Assembly: GCA_021464415.1 (NCBI GenBank)
Contig: CM038470.1
Coordinates: 11,172,394 to 11,236,393 of the forward strand
DNA from: Lonicera japonica
Taxonomy: Eukaryota > Streptophyta > Magnoliopsida > Dipsacales > Caprifoliaceae
Length of the DNA stretch: 64,000 nt
Direction: 5' to 3'
Shown here: positions 10,748 to 21,900 of the stretch, one piece after another
Layout: every line of letters starts with the position of its first letter
Numbering within the stretch: position 1 is the stretch's first letter
The notes under the pieces: generated by a model
Database searches by the model: none
Seen by the model: the letters and a program-made list of their open reading frames with translations, nothing else
Told to the model about the DNA's origin: nothing
Made by a program: the position numbers and the translations under genes

Positions 10748-13371
10748 TTAATACCTACGAAGGCCGCCGTCATACATCCGGTCAGAAGGGCACTCATAAT
10801 GCTGGTGGCCCCGCCCCCCACAATTATTACAAATAACAATCGATACACAGTCTCGGCTAATATGGCCCGGATGGCCACAATTACGGCAAATCATATCACG
10901 GAACGGACCACCTGCTATTTCCACCGGTCGATCCAGGTCTGACTTGGGGCACTGGCGAGCCAAATGACCCGATATGTTGCATACGTTGCAGACAGGTTCG
11001 TTAGTGCAGTCCCGAGCAAGGTGACCGGTTTTACGGCAGTTGTTGCAAGCCTTGTCGTTGGTGCAGTCTGCAGCAATGTGGCCCGGCTTGTAGCAGTTGT
11101 TGCATAGCCTTAAGTCATAGGAGGGTAAACTTGAGTTAATGCAATCGCGAGCTAAGTGACCCATCTTGCCGCACATATGGCATACGGCTTCATTAGGGCA
11201 TTCCCCCGCTAGGTGTCCAGGCTCCTTGCAGTTCCAACACATGGTTGTTGAGGTGCATTCTGCCGCAATGTGACTAAAACAAAATAGAATTTATGCCTGC
11301 TAGAAAATTAGAAAATTCAAGTACAAAGTTTTAACATAGTTTTATGGTGTTTAGGAAATGTGTCGAGTTAGGTTCGTTTGTTTCACAAACGAATCTCGAA
11401 CAAGTTCCACTCGAATGATCGCTAGTAGAGCTCGAATAGCTTGGTTCATTTTACATCCCTAATTAAACCAGCCCAACCGCCATTACAAACCCACTCAAAA
11501 CAGACGATAATCTTAACAGATACCTATAGGGCTTCCTATCAGAAACCAACCAATCGTCATTATATGATGCAAGCCCGTCTTCCAAATTTTTCATGCTATC
11601 AGTCATGTTGGGTAAGATTCGGTCATAGCAGGAGGCAAAAACGGATTTTAATCTTGTAATTCATTTCCATTCAAATCCAACAAGGTTGTTAAAACTTCAA
11701 AAATAAACACAAGGGATTTATTTAAGAAGCCATGTTAAGGAACTTATTTATCTGATAAACATGTAAGGGGATCTAAAACGAAGGGATATAAATCTTACCC
11801 AGGTCGTCCACAGTTGTTGCACACAGTCACATTCGGACAATCTCTAGCAAAATGCCCAGGTCGTTTACATTTATTGCAGAGATAATCTAGCCTGGAAAGT
11901 AAACGAATATCAAGGAAACAACAGAATAACTGAGGATAAAACATAGCGCCAGGTATAAGGAGCAATTTACATTTTTCTAAATGTAAATATAATTTTATCA
12001 GAGGAGCACTTCACATTTCACAATTATCAGCAATTAACAAGTCAGCAAATATATCATCTCACTATGTGCAACAGTGGAATCCTAACCTCAGAACAAGGAA
12101 GAGTTGAAAATGACAAAACCAAAAATTCAACATTGAAACTCAGCCTAAATATTACTCCTTCAGTCTCAAACTCAACACTCAATTTCACAACAGAACATTT
12201 GTCCCAAAATGGAAAGTGAGACTTAATTTGACCTAATATGTTGCACAGGTACAACTTTTATCTCCACCAGCCACACATACATAAGGAATAAAAGAGATCT
12301 TCTCTCCATCCTATGCGATGGAGGAGTTAGCATACTTGAGCAACAAAAAAAGAATACATCAGGTCTCATTATTGTAAACAAACAATATAATTGTTTTATA
12401 ACAGAGTGATAAAAGAAAAAATACCTTAAGGGCTCGTTTGGTTCGAGTTTTGGGAATGGAATGGGCATGGAATGGGAATACTTGATTCCTGGAAAGTTAT
12501 TTTCCTGGCATCTAGGATGCCATGCCGATGTTTGGTTCAATCGGGAATAGGAATGGAATAAAGTATCAATTACATAAATACCCTTCTTTTTATAAGATGA
12601 GAAAACATCACCTACTAATTTTTCAAAAGAGACAATTACTATAATAAATTACAAAAATTACACATACCTAGCTAATAACTATCCTACAAAAATTACAATT
12701 TTTGTAATTAAAAAAAAATTACACCAGAAAAAAAGAAAAGAAAAAAGTTCCAAATATTTTTTTTTTCATTTTTGTGCAGCAGCGTAATTAAAAAAAATTC
12801 CAAACAATATTTTCATACACTAATGAAAAAAGAATTATTTATTCATAAGGAAGAGTGTTATTTTAGTCCTAACATGAAAAAATTAAGAAAGATGCTCATT
12901 GGTAATGGTTTATTCCTTATGATTTAAATGGGAGAACTTTGGAGGAAAGGTTTGTTCCTGGAATCATTTATTTCGGACTTAAAACTTGAACCAAACGTGG
13001 GAATCGTTTCGGAATGGAATATAGCATTCCTGAAATGGTTTAAATCTTGAACCAAACGAGCCATAAGAGAAAAAAGTGGCTCAAAATTGCTGTCTTGGAG
13101 TGAAAGGGTGTACAGGTTAAATTAATCGTAAAGTTACAAATGAAAAATGTTCCAAGAAAGTGCATGCATCAAACAAGAACATCATTGTAAGAAAGGAATA
13201 CATTAATGAATGTAAATGAATGAATATGAAGAGCTTTACTGCAACCGAGAAATGAACATACCGGGATGCACGGTGATCCCTCCGGTATGGTGCATCACGA
13301 TAAGATGTACGATCACTGCTACGAAACCTCTTGGCTCGTGGAGGGCTTGCGCTTCTTCTATATGGACTCAT
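10748..13371 (-). CDS. CCHC zinc-knuckle nucleic-acid-binding protein (CNBP/GIS2/HEXBP-like), 242 aa
   Basis: Three exons: 13371-13262, 11891-11799 and 11273-10748. Both junctions keep the frame (CG|gtatgt..ccag|GCTA and GG|gtaaga..ttag|TCAC). The product has an Arg/Ser-rich N-terminus of about 37 residues (SYRDAPYRRDHR) and then nine C-x2-C-x4-H-x4-C knuckles in a row, such as CNKCKRPGHFARDC and CNNCRKTGHLARDC. Family knowledge: such proteins bind single-stranded nucleic acid, and the animal and yeast relatives (CNBP, Gis2) act on mRNA translation; the plant role is inferred only. ATG 13371 is chosen because the conserved N-terminus begins there. Intron 1 carries a 634-bp MITE. A 5' UTR intron is likely (acceptor near 13396, leader exon near 14190-14300). 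Confidence 0.9.
12430..13063. mobile_element. Tourist-like MITE inside intron 1 of the CCHC gene
   Basis: The terminal inverted repeats GGGCTCGTTTGGTTCGAG and cttgaaccaaacgagcc are flanked by TAA on both sides (12427-12429 and 13064-13066). Inverted similarity extends inward (gggaatggaatgggc against ggaatggaatatagcattcc). At 634 bp it is long for a MITE and has no coding capacity. Confidence 0.75.
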
Positions 13372-13394
13372 ATCAAACACCAACTAGTAAAAAT

Positions 13395-14310
13395 CCTGAA
13401 TCAGATATATGAAAGAAGATAGAAATCCAAAGTCACCGGAAGAATTGCATCCCTGCCCATGTAATTGCCAAACCAGCAAAAAATTAATTAAATTCATCTC
13501 CATCACTTCAATCCATATTATTGATATCCCAAGGGCACATAGTTCTAAACAGTTACGTGATAAGGAAATAACAATTTGATGAAATCGAATTACATCTCAA
13601 TGTGTACTTATGTGCTCACTTGGTTAGGGTTATATTAACTGCTCGAAGTAAATGAAGGATATCTTAGGTTTTTACATTGTTCGATCAAGACAAAAACAAG
13701 TCCTAAGGTAGATACTATATAGCACCCTTACTGAATTTAAAAGCACAAACATTTAAGCCTGTAAACAAAGAAGGATCAATTGCTTCAATAACTTAACATG
13801 GCATTAACACACTGCATGAAATCAAACATATACTCAAGGCTAACAGAAAGGGTGCATTCATTTACATGAATAACCTCGACAATATATTTAAATTCTGTCT
13901 AGCCAATGAATTGGATATTCCCCAAAGTGCCACATGAATTCAGTACGCAAAAGAAAAATCGCAAATTCAAAACTTGACGTAAAAATCAAATTCAGACGCA
14001 AAATTTCCAGTCATATATATATACAGAGAGAGAGAGAAATTGAGGACTCCATCCTGAAAAATTCCAAATTATTAAAAATACGTTTTCAAAATTGTATTCA
14101 TGTATGTGTTTTGATATAAAAATAGGTAACCGTTGTAATTGTAAGATATTGAGATAGGTCGGAGTGGAGAAACTAGTGGGAGAAGAGTACCTAACTGTAG
14201 ATGTGTTTCGATTAAGCGGGCGAACAAAAAAAACCCTAAGCTCCAACAAATGGTGGAAGAGATGGGAACGGGATTACATTCGGATCCTTTAATGGGGTTT
14301 TTGTCCACGC
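13395..14310 (-). other. Probable 5' leader and leader intron of the CCHC gene
   Basis: On the minus strand an acceptor-like tctgattcag lies at about 13396, just upstream of the start codon. A GC-richer stretch (about 14190-14300) ends in a donor-like TTAG|gtactc. This is the usual layout of a plant 5' UTR with one intron. It is inferred from splice motifs only. Ordinary AT-rich sequence with a (ga)n tract near 14025 lies between. Confidence 0.35.
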
Positions 14311-14360
14311 TACTCAGTCATTTTCTCGTATTTTTATTAGATGGGCCATTTTGTTGCCTT

Positions 14361-15288
14361 GGTAGTGATAAATGCACCATTTTTATTGTCATTAATATTT
14401 TATATACCTTATGCTTTTTATTTTTAAAGTTTTTATTACAAACACTTCACGGTCCCTCCCTCTAACTTAATAATTATAATAATGTTAATACTTATTGAGA
14501 GAGTATCTTTATTGATACTCATTTGACATTGAATATCTCGAATTTTATCAATAATTTAAAGTATGACCCATTTTTTTTTAGATATATTCGTTCAATTTAT
14601 GGTGAGTAAATATGGAGAGTAAATGTATTAATACTCTTCTATCATTGCGAGAGTATATTCATTGGTACTCGTTTGACTTTGAGCATATAAAATTTCAGCA
14701 ATAACTTAAGTTGCGGCACATTTTTTGAAATATACTCGTTCAATTTATAGTGAGCAAATGTGGTAAAACTTTTCCGTCATTGGGATAGTATATTCATTAT
14801 TACTCGCTCGACATTAAACATCTGAAACTAAAACATATCTGTCGGTATGAATTTTTTTCATTTTTTTGTAAGAGATCTACGTATATGTATTTTTTCCTTT
14901 TTTTTCTTTTGTTTTGGAATATATATATACATGCGTGTGTATGTATATATTTATGTTTTGTATGTTTTGTATATATATATGTTTTGAAGAAGAAGGAGGA
15001 GGAATCTGTATTCTTTTATTTTTGAATCTATATATATTTATGTATATATGTATGTTTTGAAGAAAAGAAGGATGATGAAAAGGAGGAGGAGAGCGTGGTA
15101 AAAGGGTGGTAAAAGATTGTAGTATTGTTTTATTATGATTAATGATTAATTAATTAAGTTAATTAATAGTTAACATTTGGATAAAAAAGTGAAAAGAGAG
15201 AGTGGTGAGAATAAAGTTTATTTCAATATTAATAAAAAATTTAGAGGGTGTTAGTGACAATAAAAAGGGGTGCATTTATCACCACCCC
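14361..15288. mobile_element. MULE-like element related to the 8.8-kb element
   Basis: The left end tggtagtgataaatgcacca and the reverse complement of the right end (ggggtggtgataaatgcacc) match over about 40 bases, including the following tttttattgtca. The GGGTGGTG-type terminus and the inner gattaatgattaattaatta/gagagtggtgag text resemble the element at 8822-10053. The interior contains repeated units around ctcgttcaatttatagtgag (about 14580-14750). No ORF is recognised, and no clean target-site duplication was found. Confidence 0.45.
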
Positions 15289-15394
15289 TTTGTTTTTGTA
15301 CATTTTCTTAAAACGGAGAATAAGGTTGGAGAAAGTTTAGGGGAGCAAAGGCCTAGTATCACATGTCATCAATACAAAGTAATATTTATATTTT

Positions 15395-15820
15395 GTTTGG
15401 TTTGGTTTGGTTTATAGAGGAAAAATTAATTCTTTTGTCTTTTTTATGAGTATAGAAAATTAAAGTTTCTATTAGGTTTTTTTCTTGTGTTTGATAAAGT
15501 ATAAAAAGTATTCAGGAAATATCATTTGATTTCTCTTCCGGTATTTAGTTGGTACAAGAAAGGAAAATAAAAATATATCAATAATACCCTTGTAATAAAT
15601 GGGTAAATTTGGCAATAGCATATTTATGTTAGGGTATTGTTGTTCAAATTTTTTGTAACAAATACTGAAAAATCAGAAGGAAAAATTAATGTCATAAAGT
15701 CTAAGTGGAATGATTTTTCCTCCTACTTTCTCTTATATCTGAAAAGTATTTCTAGAATTTGTACTTACTAAACAAAAGAAAGTAATGACTTAAATCCGTG
15801 AACTAAACAAAGTCTTATAG
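15395..15820. mobile_element. Decayed MITE of the GGCCTCGTTTGG family
   Basis: Starts near gtttggtttggtttatag and ends near ccgtgaactaaacaaagtc. Inner text such as cttgtgtttgataaagtat and aaaaagtattcaggaaat matches the copies at 8422 and 29721. More substitutions and a small insertion mark it as older. Confidence 0.5.
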
Positions 15821-16449
15821 TAAAAACAAAATACTCATGAAGAGAGATTGTTGGTAGCAAAATTCAAATCTAAGACTTAAAACAGAAGAATTCCAATCCT
15901 TACCATTCAATACAAGAGTGACTTTTAGGTTGGTTTTATTTATTTATTTATTTATGTGCATCTAAACACTAAATACTAGTTTTGAAATCTAAACGCTTAA
16001 TTAAAAGGTTCATTTGTTTTGTTTTTGAATATCATGTATTGTTTGTTTGAACATATTACATTTGAATGTTGAATGAATGTTATTTGGATAATTTTATCAT
16101 TACTTTTTATTTTATAAAAGTGACTATATCTAAAGAGGATGTCAAAAGAGGTATTTTACTTCATTAAAACAAGTGTGGAATGTTAAGAAGAAAATGTGCT
16201 ACTAAATTTTTAAGAAGCAAAATGCATGAATTTTAAAGTAACCAAATTTTAAAGCAGTATGAAGTCTAAATAAACCATATAGTCAAACTTTAGATGTTAA
16301 AAGAAACAACCCCTTAATCTTTTATCTTTTATACAAATTGATGACATCGTTTAAATAAGAAATTAATGAAACATTAAAATTGAAACAACCATTATTTGTA
16401 CAAAAATTAAGTGAATCTAATATCGCTCTTTTGAAACATTATAATCTAA

Positions 16450-16750
16450 GGGTTCATTTGATAGTAACATGATAAAAGAAAATAAAACAATTGATTTTTG
16501 TAAGAAGTTAGAAAACAAGTTAAAATATGTTATGAAATGTCTTCTTACTTTATGACTTTTTCCATAAATAAATTTTCTTTGGTTGAGGAAGAAAAAAAAT
16601 TCACAAACAATTATGAAGGATATAAGACATTTACTCATAAAATGAACATAAAATGGAGAACATCTTATCACATACATCAATTTATTTTACAGGTTCTTAC
16701 CAAAACAAGTGTTTTTATTTTCCTATTCCATGTTATTATCAAACGAAAAC
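16450..16750. mobile_element. Tourist-like MITE
   Basis: The left end GGGTTCATTTGATAGTAACATG is inverted at the right end (catgttattatcaaacgaaaac). TAA flanks both sides (16447-16449 and 16751-16753). It is 301 bp long and has no coding potential. Confidence 0.65.
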
Positions 16751-17204
16751 TAACTCTCTAGTTGAAAAACCAACCGGTATTTTGTTTTATTAACGTACTC
16801 TTATCTTCGTAATAAGGAGTTAATAGATTTAATTCTTGTCATAACTTTTTCTTTGAAGATAATTTTGTTAAGTGCCACACTGTCATTAAAAACTTTTCAA
16901 TGATTTGCAGCATATTTATCATTGCGAAACACAAAAAAGTTCTAACCAAAAAATTGAGCAACATCTTATCTGTTCGCAACATATCATTGTGGTGACAAGA
17001 ATTTTTTTTTTTGCTTTTGTTAGATGAATCAAAACTATTTTCTTGTTTCACTGCATGTAAAAATACTTGAACTGTGTCAGAGTGCAAAGTACATATATCA
17101 TGGCAGTGTATTCGGGACACCAGGGTTCAAGTCCCCTTCCCCTCATTAAATCACCTTTCTCTACCATTACTTGTATTAAAAAAATGACAGTGCAATAAAA
17201 AAAT

Positions 17205-18242
17205 GAGTAAATACCATCAATGGCCACTCAACTATTGACAAATTCTACCAGTAGTCACCATACTTTATTTTGTTACAAATGCATCATTAAAATTTTAAAA
17301 CGTATCACCATTGGCCACTCCGTCAAATCCCACCGTTAGTTTTTAACAGAAGCTATTTTCACCTAAAATGTTAGGGGCATTTAGGTCTTTTTACCTTCTT
17401 TTTTTTTCTATTTTCTCTTTTCTTTTCTTCCCCTTCCTCCATTTTTCTTTTTCTCCTTCCTCCATTCTTCTTCTTCTTCTTTTTCCCAGAATTTCTTCCC
17501 ATTTCTTCTTCTTCCCGGAACCCACCTTTAAGGCTCCAATCATTGCCGGATTACTCAACCCACTTGGCAATTGATTCAAATTGAAAGCTAGCCTCCCTCA
17601 TAACCCTACTAACACTAGGATCATCTAGAACCGAAAATGGAATTGATTGGAAAGTGTGTGGGCAGCAGCAGCAGAAATGGCAGAAGAAAAAGAAAGAAAG
17701 AAAAAGAAATTGGGAAAAAAGAGAGGGAAAAAGACTGAAATTCGGGTGTGAATTTTTTCTTCTTCCTCCAAATTTCTTCCTTCCCCTTTCTTCTTCCTCC
17801 GAATTTCTGCTTCCCATTTCTTCTTCCTCCGACTTCTGATTTCTTCTTCAATTTTTATACTTGTTTAAGAAATTGCCATTTGATTTGATTAATTTAGGCA
17901 ATTGATTTGATTTGGTGTATTTTGTTGTTCTTTGATTTTGTCAAAGAGGCCATTGGTAGAGAAGAAGAATGGCGAAGAAGGTAATGGTAGAAGGAAGAAA
18001 AAAGAAAAGAAAACAAAAGGGAAAAAAGAAAAGAGAAAAAAAAAAGAGAAAAGGAAAAAGACCAAAATACCCTTAACATTTCAAGTAATAACGATTCCAG
18101 CCAAAAACTAATGGTGGGATTTGACGAAGTGGCCAATGGTGATACGTTTTAAAAGTTTGATGATGCATTTCTAACAAAATAAAGTATGGCGACTACTTGT
18201 AGAATTTGCCAATAGTTAAGTGGCCATTGATGGTATTTACTC
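17205..18242. mobile_element. Non-autonomous Mutator-like element with ~140-bp TIRs and exact 9-bp target duplication
   Basis: The left repeat (from gagtaaataccatcaatggc) is mirrored by the right repeat (ending gccattgatggtatttactc) over about 140 bp. The flanks are identical 9-mers taaaaaaat (17196-17204 and 18243-18251), the hallmark of Mutator superfamily insertion. The 1,038-bp element encodes no transposase. Its inner part is strongly pyrimidine/purine-strand biased (ttcttcttcc and ggaaaaag runs), with a more ordinary stretch at about 17525-17690 that may be captured host sequence of unknown origin. Confidence 0.85.
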
Positions 18243-18251
18243 TAAAAAAAT

Positions 18252-18925
18252 AGATGGTATCAAGACTTACCAGGTTATAACATTGCACACGATATGACAG
18301 TATTATTCTGACACAAACATGACCATGAACTACTTAGGATCTACCCAACTAAAAAGTAGACTTGTGTATGGAAAGACGGGTAACATGAACCAACAAATAC
18401 ACAATACAAATATAAACCTGCTATATATAACGACCCACTTCATAGGTCCGGTATATGTTGGTTCAATGAAGCTAAAGTACAACTTGAGCAAGGGTAAAAC
18501 CCACAGCGGTACATATGGTATCAAAGCTGAACCTACATATAGTATAGAGCTGAACCAGACCCACTACCATGTGGATGTGGGCTAGTTATTTTAGCAGAAA
18601 TCAATATCAGTCAACATGAAACAGGTTACCTTCAAGGCTAGTCTAGCAACATAATAAATGGAAGGAGTTGAAACTATACATCAAGTGCATCATTTGTTAG
18701 AGACAAATTGACCTTGATTCAAGTAAAACATTACCAAACTGAACAAGCAAAGAAAGTATTTCCTGAACTAGAATCTTTAAGATACGGATTGGGGGGCGCT
18801 GGGCTATTGTTTTGTCGTCCATAAACTAGAGCTGGGTTCGTTCTCTCATGAGCGAGATGGACGCACTTATTTGCAGAGACACATGTAAATACGCCTAAAC
18901 AAGAATTGCTAACAGAAGTGGATTA
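18252..18925. other. Spacer / probable 3' UTR of the ACT-domain gene
   Basis: AT-rich sequence downstream of the minus-strand ACR gene. No protein-like ORF beyond short chance frames. Part is likely 3' UTR of the neighbouring gene; no clear polyadenylation signal was settled on. Confidence 0.5.
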
Positions 18926-18930
18926 ATGTC

Positions 18931-21900
18931 TCACCAGCCCATCAGTGTTCTTCTCACTCTATCCACAATCTCCCGTTTGGCTTTGCTGCTGGCTAATGGA
19001 TATTCTCTGCTGTCATCCAGACGAAATCTGTATACTTCCCACTGGCGTTCTGCTGTCGAGTGCCTTCCGATTTCAGCCTATAGATCCATGGAAAAGAAAT
19101 TTGTTTAGACAAATATGAATGAGAGAGATTTTGTTCTTAAGGGTGTATCTAATTGCACATCTTTCAACTGAAAAATGGCTAAGCTCGTTTTTCATCTTCA
19201 GTGGTGTTTGCATTAATTTTCCATTGAATCAATTGCCATGGTACAACTTGCTTTGGCCTATATTAATATATTTTATCATTTCTAGGGAACCCAAAAACTA
19301 AATCCCTTCTGAGGGTGTGTCTGATAACTTACATAGAAAATAATTGGATTCCACAGAATTCTATGAAAAACAAAAACCTAAGAGGAGGGTGGTTTTTGAA
19401 TTAACATGGAAAATGAGAAAATTAGGCTAAACCAAGTTGTATGGAAATTTATTGCGTGCAAAATTATAAAATCAAAAACCACTACACAAGTAAAAACATG
19501 AAAGAGTTTTGGAGCATTTTTCATGAAGAGAAAGTGTTATCAAACACACCCCAAGTTTTTATCTTCCATAGAAAATTTCCATGGTAGAACAATTCCAAGG
19601 AATTCGATTCCACTTCATTCTATGTGGGCTAACCAAACTGACCTTAAAAGAAACCATTTAAAGAGTTAAAAGTAACAATAATTCTTGGAGACAGTCATAT
19701 GTCACCTGTGCATTCCTCAGCAGTAAATTCTGTGGGTTCTATAACTATCAATGGACCCAGCCCATTGACCAATGTGTTGGCGACACGTTGCCGTGTCACC
19801 GACTCACCACGTGCCCCTTAGTACTCTCTGAGGAATATTAAGAAATTTAAACACTGAAATGAATTCCTTACCGAGAAGATACATATACCAAGCGTCTGTA
19901 AAGCAAATGTAACATCATAGAAAACACGCGGCCTTCCCTTTCCAGATAACTCAACGGGATTAGCCACTAATAGTTCTGTATCTGGGCCACGGTTCGTAAT
20001 GGTGACCCTCAACGGGTGAAGCATCTCCTCCTTTAAACGAGAACAAAAGGCAACCTGTTCCTCGTGATCCACAATTTTTTTCCCATCTGTTTTCTGGACA
20101 AACAGGTCCAAACTCCGCTGGCCTTTCGCACTGGGAGAGATTCTTCCATAAGCAATCTGAATGAGAAACAGCAGGGACTGTCTTTTGTTAGGCTACTAGT
20201 AGTAAGCATGCATTTGTGTCCCAAGTTCCCAACCTAACATAATGTTAAACATAAAACCAGACATAGCATTTGGCTTTCTTAATAAGCTAAGGTTCCGTTT
20301 GGTTCATTCTTTGGATTGTTCCTGGAATCCTAAATTCCCGTTCATTCAGGATTCCAACACTTGGTTGGAATTTTGGAAAGCAATTCAAGATTCTCAGAAA
20401 GGAGAATTCCTTTCATCCATTTCCATAGTCGATGGGGGAAAGCTCAGGGATTCCCAGGAATCCTTTCCTAGTTTTTATTTTTGACAAAATTACCAGGTTT
20501 TTTTTATCAAATAGTTCAGTATTTTTCTTTTAAATTATAATAAAGTAATACTTTATTTCAAAAAAAAATTATTTAATAATAATAATAACATGGGTTTTAA
20601 TTATATTAATTTTACTTTTAATAATATATTTTGCAAGTTCTTCTCAATATGAGAAGAGGAGAATTCCAGTCTTGATCATTGAAAAGAAATCTCAAATGCC
20701 GGAGAGGAGCTTTTCTGAATCCAAAGTCCCAAGTTGTTTCGGAAAGAACAAAGCAGATGAGCCTAACAACAATACCCATCTTAAACTGGGTTATTGTTCT
20801 AAAAATCAGCCTATCCGCTTGCATTAGCTTCAAATAGGTGAAAAAAATCAGCCACACACCTAGATGGGCCGACTTTTTCCATAATTCTTGTGCATGAATC
20901 ATGAGAAATGTTTGGTTGGACAATTTCTAATTTCCTATGCCCATTTTCAGATGTAAAATTTGATATTGTAAGACAAATAAATAAAAATTTGACCCCCTAA
21001 GCATTCTATAACACTTGATAGAGTAGAAAAGGCTTTAAAAAAGATATTACCTGAATATTGCAGTCCTTTGAAGTTCTCAATATGTCGTATATAAGGCCCT
21101 TCTGATCAAGGCATTGTATTTGAAGTAAGGTATGAGCCGAGCTCATAAAATTATCTACGGTAATAGTAGTAGCTTTCTTAACTTTTATCATTTCAGGGCA
21201 AAGAGTTTGCGAAGGAGCTTCCTTGTCAGATAGTTCACAATTGAATAATTCTTCAGCAACTGCTTGTGAAAGAGCAGAGAAACCTTGCAGACTTTCATAT
21301 TCTGGCCCCGCCAACTGAAGCTCACAGCTAATACAGTCCTCTCCTAAAACATGAATTAGATGGTTGCATGTTTCTTCTCGCCTACTTTTAGTATGCAACA
21401 GGTCCCTGAAGTGATGGTGACAAATTAGACAATTTTGACTGTAGCAACATGTAACCAGTCATATTGCTGGAAATCTCATTATTGGTGAAATTATTATAAA
21501 TGTCAAAAAGAACCAAACTGCTTAATTGGTCGTTTCTATTATTAGCTTTCTCCTAGATACGCCAATCCATACCAACACCTTTATATCAGACAAGCGTATT
21601 AAGGGTCATGAGGAAACGTGCAATTCATTATAAAAATGTATTACTCCTATAACCAAATGTCTAGGGCACTCAGACAAATTATACGACATTAATCTGAGCA
21701 CGAAGTGTTATCATATCACATAACATCAAATTATAATCGCATGAGAAGCAAGAGAATCAACGATACGTAAAAAATAAAAAAATAAAAGTGATTTAGTAAG
21801 TTGATAAGTTAAGAAGCAGTAAACTGCACCCTTTAGGAATTATGGCACGAGTCATACCAATAACAATATTACACCACCTGATCTTTAATAATTTTCTTGA

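Noticed and set aside
10679..10942. Plus-strand frame over the CCHC gene
   Set aside because: Antisense shadow of exon 3 with its zinc knuckles.
17085..17150. tRNA-like B box (gggttcaagtcccc)
   Set aside because: No convincing A box, anticodon arm or acceptor stem could be drawn around it. It could be a SINE relic, but nothing else supports that.
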